64,000 nt of DNA from Aphidius gifuensis (lineage: Eukaryota > Arthropoda > Insecta > Hymenoptera > Braconidae), in assembly GCF_014905175.1 (NCBI RefSeq), contig NC_057790.1, forward strand, positions 9,796,001-9,860,000, read 5' to 3'. Of this stretch, positions 44,864-56,620 are shown piece by piece (the first letter of the stretch is position 1; each line of letters starts with the position of its first letter). The notes under the pieces were generated by a model, which had not been told where the DNA came from, did no database searches, and saw nothing but the letters and a program-made list of their open reading frames with translations. The position numbers were made by a program, and so were the translations under genes.

Positions 44864-46386
44864 ATAATCTGTCAATTAATGAATTATATGCTTGTTTTCG
44901 TATCATACAGGTCTTTATTTCAATAAGCAAGTAAATAAAACAAATATATTTTGTCGACTGGTATTTACTCAATTAATAATTGTCCCTCTCACACAAGTGA
45001 AAATTTATAATGCATAAGTACGCACGTAAATAATGTTAAAAGTTCAATTATCATCAATTAATATTATTTTCAATATAATTCGTACGTTTTTAAATATCTT
45101 CTCTGAAAATATTTTTACTTGGGTACAATTTTTTTACGTTAGTTCAGAATAATGTTTTTTTATAGCTTACAATTTTTTTTTATCTTCTCAAATATTTTTA
45201 TTATTAGTATTTTTTTTTGTGCTCATTTTTATTTTATTTTTCTTGTATTGAGATATGTTTGTGCACCTCAATGTAACAAAAATGTGATAAATGTTGCCAT
45301 TTTATTTTAGATTAAAAAATTAATATAAATAAGATAAAAACTACATAATTTTTGTTGATTGGGCATTTTATAATCAATAATCATAGTTAAATGAGAGAGA
45401 AAATCAAACCATTTTCATGAGAAAAAAATTAGATAACTAGATATTAAGAAGTTGTTTTCATAACAAAAAAATTTTAAATTAAAAGAGTTCTCATCAAGTT
45501 TTTAATGTGTAATATGTTGTACTAAGTATTTTCTTAGTGATAATTTGTAGAATCAGGAAAAAAAATAATACGTTTTGTTTGTAGGGTATGATTTCATTTT
45601 TATAAAATTTCTATATTCGTAATACTCGACAATGTATATGTCAATCAAAATTAATAAAAAAAACTCATCTGTAAACTTCAAAACTATTTTTTGTATAATC
45701 TTGTTAATTTATTTGCTATAATCAAATTATTTTTTTTGATAAAAAACGAAAAAAGAAGAAAAACATGATAGAATCTTCTAAAGTGTGGTTGGGAAAATAT
45801 GAGTTCAAATGAATTCTTAAAAAATCGATCTTATTTGATGTTATAGAATTTTAAAATCATTTGTAATACTTCATATCTTGACAAAAGATTAAAACCCTAA
45901 TCCTTCTCATTGATTTATACGAATTATAGAATCCCACTAAATACAACCGTCTTATAAAATGTTATAAAAATCAGAATCCTTACTTTGTGCCTCATAAAAT
46001 TTCATAGAACACAGAAAAAAAAAAATACACACCATAAAATAACATAGGAAAAGTATTTTTTTTTTACATCTCATAGAAAAATATAAAATCTTAGAAACTC
46101 CTCAAATAAAAGTTCTATGATATTTAATGAGACAAAAAAAGAAGCACTTACACTTAGTGAACCTCAAAGAAATCTAGTACATGATTTTTTTTTTATAAGA
46201 TTTTGTAAGACATTTCGAGGTGGGACCCTAAGAAGAAATGTAAAAAAAATGGTATCACTCGAAAAATTTCTTGCGTAATAATTTAATAACAAAGTCACAT
46301 AATTAAAACAACGACGTGACCGAGAATAAAATATTATTTACTAAAAAAACTATTATCAAAATGATTTTGCCATTACAAACTTTTTA
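44864..46386. other. AT-rich intergenic, no gene
   Basis: Only short frames. 45840-46230 holds irregular ATAAAATCTTATAGAA-like words, probably decayed simple repeat. Confidence 0.45.
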
Positions 46387-46823
46387 GATGTCAGAATATG
46401 CCATATTCTGACATATTCTTATATGATTTTTGGATGCCAGAATATGACATTTTCTGGCATATGAATTTTGTCGGAATATGTCAGAATATGCCATATTATG
46501 ACATATTCTGACATATTCTTACATAATTTTTGGATGCTATTTTCTGACAAATGAATTTTTGTCGGAATATGTCAGAATATGGCATATTATGACATTATAC
46601 TCTGACATATTCTCACATGATTTTTGGATGCCATAATATGCCATTTTCTGGCAAATGAATTTTGTCGGAATATGTCAGAATATGGCATATTCTTACATGA
46701 TTTTTGGATGCCAGAATATGCCATTTTCTGGCAAATTAATTTTGTCGGAATATGTCAGAATATGCCATATTATGACATATTCGGACATATTCTCACATGA
46801 TTTTTGGATGCCATAATATGCCA
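46387..46823. repeat. Palindromic tandem array, TCAGAATATGCCATATTCTGA type
   Basis: Repeated blocks of about 110 bp contain TTTTTGGATGCC, GCCATTTTCTGGC, TTTGTCGGAATATGTCAGA and GACATATTCT. It continues at 48120-48232 and ends TTTTCACCAGGG. Related words occur at 54245-54682. Confidence 0.8.
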
Positions 46824-48119
46824 CCCTAGCGAAAATGCAGATAGTCGGATTGTGCACTGATCTCATACAAAAACGACACAAAACCGACACACGACTATAA
46901 GAATTTCTAAGTCACAAAAAAAAATAGTAAAAAGCATTTAAAAAATAAAATATTATGTCTAAAAATTTCTAAATAATATTCTTATAATTTAAGACACATT
47001 AAAATTTTTTTAAAATAATTTTTTTATTGAAAAAACTTAATTCTGTTTATGTATTATAAGCGAGGTTAGCTGTCAGAATCATCTGTACACGACTGTAAGA
47101 TTTTACAATTCTCACACAATTCCGACACAATTCCGACACACGACTGTGAGAATTGTAAATCCGACACAATTCCGACACAAATCCGACAGACATACGACAG
47201 TATATTTTTATTTTGTATTTAATATAAAAAAAGAGCATTTTATTAATAAAAATTTTTGTTCAATATTGAAGTTATAATATTTTAATAATTTTAGGCATAT
47301 TAGATTTTTTTTTTTTGAATAAATTTTGACAAAAAAAATAATTGGAATCGTCTGTGAGAATTTGCGATTTGCAAAAATTTTTGTTTGATAATAAAATTAT
47401 AATCTTTTAATAATTATAGGCATATTAGATTTTTTTAAAATTATTTTATTAAAAAATTATCATTTTTTTTTTTTTTTTCAAAACTAATACATTTAATCAG
47501 TTTCCCACGTATTTGGTATTTTTTTAACTCGAATTTAATTTTTAATGAAACCATGTATTTGTTTTCCCATATTTTTCAAATTATTTTTTTTTTAAAAATT
47601 TATTAAAAAAAAAAAAAAAAAACTAATATGCCTAAAATTATTAAAATATTATAACTTTAATATTGAAAAAAAATTTTTATTAATAAAATATGCTCTTTTT
47701 TTATATTAAATACAAAATAAAAATATACTGTCGTATGTCTGTCGGATTTGTGTCGGAATTGTGTCGGATTTACAATTCTCACAGTCGTGTGTCGGAATTG
47801 TGTCGGAATTGTGTGAGAATTGTAAAATCTCACAGTCGTGTACAGATGATTCTGACAGCTAACCTCGCTTATAATACATAAACAGAATTAAGTTTTTCAA
47901 TAAAAATTATTTAAAAAAATTTAATGTGTTTAAATAAAAAAATATTATTTAGAAATATTTAGACATAATATTTTATTTTTTAAATGCTTTTTACTATTTT
48001 TTTTTGTGACTTAGAAATTCTTATAGTCGTGTGTCGGTTTTGTGTCGTTTTTGTATGAGATCAGTGCACAAACCGACTGTCGGATTGGTGTCGGATCGGT
48101 GTCGCCATTTTCGCTAGGG
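46824..48119. mobile_element. TIR element with CCCTAGCG ends, copy 2 (no retrotransposon)
   Basis: 1296 bp, CCCTAGCGAAAATG to CATTTTCGCTAGGG, flanked by CA on both sides (46822-46823, 48120-48121). The array unit GCCATTTTCTGG shows the empty site. Two long inverted arms with GTGTCGG clusters and a short centre (about 47480-47560) that keeps part of the coding remnant of copy 1. Confidence 0.88.
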
Positions 48120-48232
48120 CATTTTCTGGCAAATGAATTTTGTCGGAATATGGCATATTTTGTCATATTATGTCAGATTATGTCATATTATGCCATATTA
48201 TGACATAATCCGCCAAATTATTTTCACCAGGG

Positions 48233-49078
48233 TATATCAAATTAGATCTACGTAGATCAAATTAGATTTAACTGCTTTAGATATAATTAGGTCCGCAAAG
48301 TGGCACGATCTACTCGTATATAACTAGATCTAATTAGATATACTTAGATCCAATTAGATATACTGAGATCTAAGTAGATCTACTGAGATTCCAAAAATTT
48401 ATTGATTTAAAAAAAAAAAAATTTCAAATTGTTTAAACAATTTTATTTTTTTGTTTATATAATCAATGATCTATTGGACCGAAAGCTTTAGACCACAAAT
48501 TTTTACCATCACCTGGACTTGAACACGGTATCTTCTTGATGAAAGTCCAGAGCCTTATACCTATACTCAACCATAGCAGCAATAATTAAAAACAACGAAA
48601 ATTTGTTTCACTTGAATATTTATCATGTACGTCCGAGAATCAACCGACACTCGGCTGATGATCGGCAAATTTTATATGCATAAAATAATATTTATAAATA
48701 TAAACAATTAAACATAAATTTCATTTGTATTAGTTTTATACACCCCGGAATGTATTTTTATGATTAAAAAAAAAATTTTTTTTTTCTTGAAATTTTTGTT
48801 ACATGAAAAAAAATGCAAAAGAATAACAGCAGCTTACTATGAAATTCCGACATATATAAGTATATATCGAGATATAATTAGATCTTTCTGAATTTTGATA
48901 TGATTAGATCTGATTATATCTACTTAGATCTAATGAGATCTAGTCAGATCTAATTAGATATAATTATATATGCTTATATATAATTCGATCCCGCAGCATT
49001 TTCGATATAATTAGATTTAATTATATCTACTTAGATCTGATCATATCTACTTAGATTTAATGAGATCTAGTCAGGTCT
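48233..49078. mobile_element. AGATCT-rich element, short copy
   Basis: Aligns with both ends of 23277-26249 but joins them directly near 48790. It keeps 143 bp (about 48536-48655) absent from the long copy. It merges with the right inverted-repeat arm, which starts in similar AGATCT words. Confidence 0.7.
48508..48580 (-). repeat. tRNA-derived (SINE-like) sequence with A and B boxes
   Basis: On the minus strand 73 nt contain an A-box-like TGGTTGAGTATAGG and a B box GTTCAAGTC at tRNA spacing. The stems pair poorly, so it is not a functional tRNA. The 3' half is also present at 23540-23560. Confidence 0.55.
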
Positions 49079-51359
49079 AATTAGATCTAATTATATATGC
49101 TTGTATATAATTCGATCCCGCAACATTTTCGATATAATTAGATCTGATTATATCTATACTTAGATCTGATTATATCTACTTAGATCTAAAGAGATCTAGT
49201 TAGATATAATTAGATCTCAATAGATCTAATTATATATATGGGGCATTCCGAGTCACTTCAGCTGGTCATCTGCCTGACCCTCACGGATTGAGTTGAAAAT
49301 TTTTTTATATGTTATATCTCCTAAAGTAAAGTAGATAGAAAGTTCGTACTAGCACCAAATTAAACCTTAGAAAAAATACTATAACCAAGGATATGATAGA
49401 AGTTTGCGCAATTTTTTATTAATTTATTATTAACAAAAGAAGATTGTTGATAAATTTTTAAGACGAATTATTAAGAAAACTAAAAACAAATCATGGATGC
49501 GATTTTTTGCCAGAATACTTGAAATTAAAAAATCTATTTAATTGAGAAATAACAATTTTTTTACGATTGTTAGATATTTGTTAATTAACGAAAAAACTAA
49601 TTTAACGTTTTTTTAGATTTCGTATAACTCTTGAAAAATTGAACTTAAAAACTTCAATTTAGTCTCAAATTGTTAGTTTTTCGAATACCGAGAGCCCACA
49701 CTCTCTTGATAAAAATCGTTCCGAGCCCAAATTAATGAGTTATTAACAATTGTTTATAACAATAATAGGGTTACCATATCTCTAGGAAACCTAATCAGGA
49801 CATTTTTCTCCCGCTCCAAAATTTCACCCTCTCCACCCATAAATTTATGTTTCAAGTAGATAATCATAACAATTCATTTATTGTGATTATATGCTATTTA
49901 TTTATTCGTTTTTTTTTTAATCATTCAATAATTATCTATCACAATTACACGAACGATAAGAAAATTTTTACCGTAGTCAATTTCTTTGTCTAAATTAATT
50001 AATTAAAAATTAATTGGTAATAAGCGAAATTCTTTCTTTAGGCATTTTCCTTACGGCTTTTAAGTTGTTAAATTAAAAATTATTTCAACAAGTTAAAAGC
50101 TATAGAAAAAATGGCTGGGGAAAGGATGTTGCTCACCAATTAATTCTAAAGAATTAATTTAGCTAAAGAAATTAATTGGTGAGCCACATTTTTTCCTTAG
50201 CCATTTGTCAATAGCTTTTATTTATTTAAACAAATTCAAAGCTATATGAAAAATAGCTAGGGAGAGGATGTGGTTTACCTATAATTTTAAAGAATTAATT
50301 TCGCTGAATAAATTAATGGCAAAGCACAAAATTTACAAAAATAATTTACAAAAATAAAAGAAAGGTTGCCTAGGGTGCGTTCCGTAGGGGGACCGCGGTT
50401 CTTTTTGGCCATAATCAGAGTGGATCCATAAAAATTAAAAATCTCCCTAGGAATCCCTAAAAAATAACCAGTCTCATGTATACTTTTTTTTACACCTTTC
50501 TATGTATGTATTGTTAATGTTGTGGATGTGGTGCTTACTGAATTTTGTACTGAATAAAATTATTAAAACAATAAATTTGTTAATAACAGTTAACAAAATG
50601 AAAAGAAAAATTCCACTTCAAACACATTATCTATTGACTGATGTAGGTAGTAATTGTTGTTTTTGTTGAAAATGAACAGCAACATCAGCCAGTTTAAGAT
50701 CTTGAAAGATAACAAAAATATAAGTGCTGTCCTAACCTTACATTTGAGTTATGATAGGTTTTGAAGCATTAACTTTGAAAAGAAATACAATTTACAGGCT
50801 AAATAATTGAGATAACAACAATATACACCTACTATTTTAATTGACAATTTTTTTTTTGATGCCAACCCTGGTAGAAATATTTCTCCGCCGTTACTCCGGC
50901 TTTTTCCGGCTTTCTCCGGCATTACTCCGTTTTTGGCCCATTTCCGGAGAAACTACTCCGGCATGAGGTTGATGGCGGAAAAATTACTCCGGCATGAAAT
51001 TGATGGCGGAGAAATTATTCCGGCATGAGGTTGATGGCGGAGAAATTACTCCGGCATGAGATTGGTGGTGGGAAAATTACTCCGGCATGGTATCGATGGT
51101 GGGGAAATTACTCCGGCATGAGATTGATGGCGGATAAATTTTTCCGGCATGGGATTGATGGCGGAGAAAATATTACAATTGTTATTAATAAATACTATTT
51201 TTGAGCAGACAAACTAGAAGTATTTTTCATCGGTTGAACATTTTTATAATATGACAATCTATTCTTTTGTGTTCTTTTGGTTCATGGAGAACCACATCTA
51301 ACCCCGCACATACACATGCTTTATAAAAAAAAAAAATTGTCAAGTTCGCTCACACATTT

Positions 51360-51668
51360 ATAATCTAATCCTCGCCGAGTCGCCGGACGGCTGCCAGAAA
51401 TACCACCTCTACTGCTCACCATCGCTACTCATATAGTATATACATGTGTGCGCCACTGTAGCATAGCAGTGGAAGCAACGTAGATTGTTTTTATTCATTA
51501 TCTTGTTAAAAGAAAAAAGTTGTAGTGTTGTGCCCTAGTATATAAGGCAATGGAAAATCATATCAATAAACAAATAAAATAATAAAAATAGCCATATTGT
51601 GCCCAGGGCTAATATTAAAACACTCAGAATAAATGAATTCTGCTTGGATAAATTTGTGGTTCAGCAAA
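51360..51668 (+). promoter_or_regulatory. Captured upstream region of PP2A-A
   Basis: The stretch before the ATG is far less AT-rich than the arms (CCGAGTCGCCGGACGGCTGCC at 51376-51396) and continues without a break into exon 1. It looks like promoter plus 5' UTR carried along with the gene. Inference. Confidence 0.4.
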
Positions 51669-52531
51669 ATGGCAGCAGCCGACTCACCAACGGACGACAG
51701 TCTTTATCCAATTGCAGTTCTGATCGATGACTTATAAAATGAAAATTTACAAGTAAGTACAATAATTATTATTTTTCAAATATTACCAAAGTTTTTTATG
51801 TTTGAAAAAAAAAAAATAACTCGATCTTAGTCAGCAAGTGTTTGTAACAATGAGGTTATAACTGGAGCGGTTTTTTTTTATATTAATTTCATCATATCAG
51901 TTGACTTAAAATTTGTTTAAAATGTAAATATGATGAACATTTTATTTTATTACAATTAATGAATATATTTTTATTTTATAGCTGCGATTAAATTCAATCA
52001 AAAAACTTTCAACGATTGCCTTGGCACTTTGTGCTGAACATACTCGTTGTGAGTTGATACATTTTGTTCCATTGGTACAACGTTTGGCATCTGGTGATTG
52101 GTTTACGTCAAGAACATCGACATGTGGTTTAATAAGTGTATCTTATCCACGTGTAAGTACAGCAACAATAGCTGAATTAAGAAATCATTTTTGTAATTTA
52201 TGTCAATTGACATCTTAAGATGATACACTAATGGGGCGACGTTCAGCATCATCGAAATTGGGAGAATTTGCGAAAGTTGTTGAAATTGAGTATTTAAAAT
52301 CTGATTCAATTCTAATGTTTGTTATACTTGCACGAGATGAACAAGATTCTGTTCGTTTATTAGCTGTTGATGCATGTGTTAGTATATTGCAACATTATTA
52401 CAACGAGAAGATGTTGAACAACGTGTTATGCCAAAATTACGTCAATGTGCTGCTGATTTATCATGGCGTGTACATTATATGATTGATGATAAATTTATAG
52501 ATCTTGGAAAAGCAGTTAATTATAAACGTAC
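51669..52531 (+). pseudogene. PPP2R1A: PP2A scaffold subunit A (PR65) fragment
   Basis: PR65 is the HEAT-repeat scaffold of protein phosphatase 2A. Exon 1 (51669-51752) reads MAAADSPTDDSLYPIAVLID then a TAA stop where the family has Arg. A GT-AG intron (51753-51981) is kept. Exon 2 reads LRLNSIKKLSTIALALCAEH, then jumps in frame from ELI to HFVPLVQRLASGDWFTSRTS, losing about 100 residues of HEAT repeats. A second stop (TAA at 52216-52218) precedes SSKLGEFAKVVEIEYLKSD and DEQDSVRLLAVDACVSI. A +1 shift near 52395-52410 is followed by RQCAADLSWRVHYMIDDKF. It ends about a third into the gene. Dead copy; the parent gene is elsewhere. Confidence 0.88.
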
Positions 52532-52639
52532 CACATTCCGAAAATATAATTTTAGTTTTTCTGAGTCATTAAATGTGATGGTTAGTTTAAATAAATATAT
52601 TTGATAAAATTGATGAACATATAACATTTCTACATTGTT

Positions 52640-53425
52640 TTTTAGTAATCTCATGCCGAATTAATTACTCCGGCATTAATGTTATGCCGGAGTAATTATT
52701 CTGGCATAAGATGAATGCTGAAGAAAATGCTTCGGCATAAAACTAGTGGCGGACTAATTTTTCCGACATTACTTCCATGCCGGAGTATTTACTCTGCCAT
52801 CAATCTCATGGCGGAGTAATTTTTCCGCCGTCAATCTCATGCCGGAATAATTTTGTCGGCATGAAGTTAATGTCGGAAAAATGAATCCGCCACTAGTTTT
52901 ATGCCGGAGTTTTTTCTCCTTCACTGACTAATGCCGAAATAATTTCTCCTTCACTGATCCCATGCCAGAATAATTTCTCCGGCACGAATCCTATGCCGGG
53001 ATAATTCCTCCGCCATCAATCCCATGCCGAAATAATTCCTCCGCCATCAATCCCATGCCGGAATAATTTTGCTGGCATTAATCCCATGCCGGAACAATTT
53101 CTACGGCATGAGTCTCATGCCGGAATAATTTCTCCGCCATCAATTCCATGCCGGAGTAATTTTTCCGCCATCAACTTCATGCCGGAATAATTTCTCCGCC
53201 ATCAACCTCATGCCGGAATAATTTCTCCGCCATAAATTTCATGCCGGAGTAATTTTTCCGCCATCAACTTCATGCCGGAATAATTTCTCCGCCATCAACC
53301 TCATGCCGGAATAATTTCTCCGCCATCAATTTCATGCCGGAGTAATTTTTCCGCCATCAACCTCATGCCGGAATAATTTCTCCGCCATAAATTTCATGCC
53401 GGAGTAATTTTTCCGCCATCAACTT
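52640..53425. repeat. 31-bp minisatellite array, right arm
   Basis: About 25 units of CCGGAATAATTTCTCCGCC plus ATCAACCTCATG with variants (AGTAATTTTTCC, CTCCTTCACTGA). Each unit is itself partly palindromic (CATGCCGG). Confidence 0.85.
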
Positions 53426-54236
53426 TACTTTTTCCTAACCTTACATTTGAGTTATTTTGATAGGTTTTGAAGCATTAACTTTGAAAAGAAATACAATTTA
53501 CAGGGTAAATAATTGAGATAACAACAATATACACCGGAATAATTTAATTGCCAATTTTTTTTCGATGCCAAATTATTTTTTTCTTTATAATACGTTAATC
53601 ATATTTTTCGGTGTTTACGTTTGCTTATGTTTGTTTACGTTTTCTAATACGCATAGCAGTGCTGACACTACAACGAAATTAAATTCACCATGATAAACCA
53701 CACCTATTTTTGGTAGACCGCGGTCCTCTACGGAACGCACCCTAGGCTATAGAAATTTTGCATCGGGCCCCCTATACTCTATATGACGAGGTACATGTAC
53801 TGCACGCTATTTTAATTTCAAAAATTAGAAGTATTCAAGAGTCCATCATAGATAGCGTAAATGATAAATTCTATACTATTTTTATTAAAAAAACATTATA
53901 ATAAAAAAAAATTTTTTAAATTGTAAACGAGTCTCAAAAATCAGGACATTTAACAAATCAGGACCGTATCAGGATAAGCCATTCATAATCAGGACATGTC
54001 CTGCTAAATCAGGACGCATGGTAACCCTATTTCTTCTTGTACATTGCTTTTTGAAGTTTCTCGCATGTGGTCATCTCACAACTAGTTCTTATATATACGA
54101 TAACGATATGGATCCATCATATTCATATCCAAAAAATATGACGATATAATAATACAAAAATTTAAATAATCAATGTTTCCCGTAATTGTTTGAAAGAAGT
54201 AAAAATGAATAATACGTAAATAGTTATGTTTAATGA

Positions 54237-54682
54237 ATATCAGAAATTCGCCAGGTGCCATAAAATGCCATAAAAAGTTGCGGCGGATTATGCCATATTA
54301 TGACATAATGTGCCATAAATTGCTATAAAAAGTTGGCGGATTATGTCATAATATGCCATAATATGCCATAGAATGCCATAAAAAGATGGTAAATTATGTC
54401 ATATTATGACATAAAATGCCATAAATTGACGTTAAAAAATGGCGCATTATGTCGCCAATAATAATACGTAATATCGACATAATAGCATATCCTTAAAAAA
54501 TATCTTGTAAAGGCGTGGGAAGTCCAAATAACCTTAGAAATTCCGGCATTTTCCGACAAATTCTGAAAAGTAATAATGACAGAAGATGTCAGATTATGTC
54601 ATAATATGCCATAATATGGCATAATATTCCTGTCATTTTATGGCATATTATGACATAATCCGCCATATTATTTTCACCAGGG
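54237..54682. repeat. ATGCCATAAAATGCCATA array
   Basis: Irregular repeats of TGCCATAAAATGCC and TTATGTCATAATATG, ending TTATTTTCACCAGGGTAC. Same terminal word as 48215-48232. The left end has GCCAGGTGCCATAAAATG. Confidence 0.7.
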
Positions 54683-55338
54683 TACGTACCCTGGTAGAGA
54701 TAATCTCTCCGAATTATCTCCGGATTTTCCGAGAAGCATCGATATATATAATGAACTATTTTCATTTATTTTTTTCTAACATCACAGACCGCTGACTTAA
54801 AATACTTATACGGTAAGGTCTCGCGCTGGGGTAAAATTAAAGCGAGACTACCGAGTCTCTTGATAAGCTCTCTTATAATAAATAATACCGCAGCAATAAT
54901 TCGACATCAACTTTATGTAACATAATCATCGCATTAATCTCAAAAAATCAATTCATTAATTTATTAGGTAGAATCTGCCAGATTATGTCCACCAGGGTGT
55001 CAATGAAAAAAAACCTAGAAACTAACTTTTATGAATTCGTTTTATCTAGTAATCAGTAGGAGTATTTGTTGGAAACACGTAATTTTCATTATATTTAAAA
55101 TAACTCTAGAGAATATCAACAACTGACAGTATAGTAGTTAACAATTCAACAGATTCTAATATAGAATTGTTCATAATATGTGCTTTATTTATCATTTTTT
55201 ATATACAAACACCTGTTTTTATTATGAATTTATAAGTAACCACTTTTTTATTTTTTATAAATGTTTATCTATTTCGAAAATTGATGTTGAAGATAAAATT
55301 TTACATTTCTGTTTAATTAAAATTTTTTTGTCAAAGTA
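54683..55338. other. CCCTGGTAGAGAT fragment then intergenic
   Basis: 54685-54745 is a CCCTGGTAG-type repeat end; 54980-55000 has CCACCAGGG. The rest is AT-rich without a gene. TTTATT at 55184-55189 could be the SPCS3 polyadenylation signal on the minus strand. Confidence 0.45.
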
Positions 55339-56201
55339 TTATCGGACTCTTGAAGTCGTATAATCTGATGGAAATGCGAACGTATGTGAGCCAGTTGCAC
55401 TAACACTGCGGAGGAGACCAGCATTAGGTACAATGTTCCAAGATAGTCTGAGTGTGACATTTTTGTTGCCCCTGAAGAATAAAATACAGTTCAATACAAA
55501 AGCCTTAAAAAATAATGAATAAATAAATTTGAAATCCGAATTTTGTTGATAAAAAAAAAAGTCAAATGTATACTATCATAACTATATCAAAATTCATTAC
55601 TTCAGGCCATTTCCATCATCCCAGAAATAATATTTAGTGTTCATATTTTTAAAATCAAGAACAGCATTATCGCCTCGTAGAACAATCTTGTCCCACAGCA
55701 CAACCTGGGGAAAAATTCAATATTAACTTTCTACTATATTTTGGAGACATATATATATAATCGCTTATTTTAGTATTAATAAATTATTAATATTACCTGG
55801 TTAATTTCATTATAAGAAGTTTTATATTCAGCAGTCAAATACAAAAATAATTGTTTGACATTCCAGTTGAATAATGGAGTGAGGTCAGTTTGAAGATCAA
55901 AAGTCAAGAAACCCAGGTCGTTTTTTTCTCTAGATGCACTATAATCTGGTACATTTTTCCTGAAACAAAATATGTATCAATTATAATGTCAAAAGAATCA
56001 ACTATCAATATTTTTTCTTGAATAATAAGATTGTCAAATAGTATTGACTATTACTTACACAACAACCTTGACTGTGTTTAGAGTTGTATTTGTTCCGTAG
56101 TCCAAAAAAACCGTCGTCAGAAAACAAAAAAACGTCAAAAACCCTGCGACGCTAACAGTGTATGCCAAAATAGCATTTCCTCTTGTTAAAACTGTATGCA
56201 T
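55339..56201 (-). CDS. SPCS3: Signal peptidase complex subunit 3
   Basis: Non-catalytic subunit (SPC22/23) of the ER signal peptidase complex, needed for signal-peptide cleavage. Minus-strand exons 56201-56059, 55959-55797, 55704-55601, 55471-55339 with GT-AG introns give 181 codons, 180 aa, the usual family length. Start MHTVLTRGNAILAYTVSVAG leads into one membrane segment (about residues 12-34). The lumenal domain has DYSASREKNDLGFLTFDLQT, FNWNVKQLFLYLTAEY, VVLWDKIVLRGDNAV, YYFWDDGNGLKGNKNVTLRL and SWNIVPNAG, all family hallmarks. NVTL is the conserved glycosylation site. Intact. A stack of MITEs starts 266 bp upstream of the ATG. Confidence 0.96.
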
Positions 56202-56620
56202 TTTATATACTTTATTCCACTCTTTGGAATGTAACTCATAAAATTCTTCGATTTCCGATTTTGTGAATACTCTTCTTGTTATTATAAACAGAAAACTGCA
56301 AATTAATTCGAGTTGACTTTAGTTAAAGTAAAAATGGACTGTCATACAACTGTCATTTTTTACTATTGTGCTGTGTTGTGCTTAAAAAGTTTAATGTAAC
56401 TCGTGGAACATTTCTTGCTCAACGTCAGCAGAAACGTGGTACGTTTTTACCGGTCAAGTATTTCCAGCAGTCCAATTCACGGGGCAAATTTTTTACAATT
56501 TAGAGCTTTTTTTTGCCGCTGATGGCGCTTGTTAAAATTTTTTTTATATAGGGATCTGACCTATTCACCATAGCATCTGGTGGCGCACAGTGAACTATTT
56601 CCAGACCAATGGGTGCATTC

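Larger units (their letters stand above)
50864..53436. mobile_element. Foldback-type insert with 31-bp-repeat arms and PP2A-A fragment
   Basis: Begins ACCCTGGTAGAAATATTTC. The left array 50880-51175 and right array 52640-53425 are inverted to each other and built from about 31-bp units (for example CATGCCGGAATAATTTCTCC then GCCATCAACCT). The middle is the PP2A-A pseudogene with its upstream region. No transposase. Confidence 0.8.
50373..53742. mobile_element. GGGTGCGTTCCGTAG MITE, copy 3, split by insert
   Basis: Left part 50373-50863, right part from about 53437 to 53742. About 135 bp (50731-50863) occur again at 53437-53570, on the far side of the insert. Confidence 0.85.
49079..54029. repeat. 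Right arm of large inverted repeat (with 2.7-kb insert)
   Basis: Reverse complement of 38955-41211. The hAT copy starts at 49766 with its inner duplication AACAATAA (49758-49765) preserved. At the outer end homology stops exactly at the hAT terminus (54029), and the expected AACAATAA is missing (TTTCTTCT instead). Confidence 0.88.

Noticed and set aside
46387..46820. Possible CRISPR-like array
   Set aside because: Units are palindromic, variable and without spacers, and the DNA is eukaryotic.
48508..48580. Functional tRNA gene
   Set aside because: A and B boxes are present but acceptor and T stems do not pair; repeat context.
38955..54029. Polinton/Maverick or viral-type giant element
   Set aside because: No DNA polymerase B, integrase or capsid frame between the arms; only the BEN gene and small repeats.
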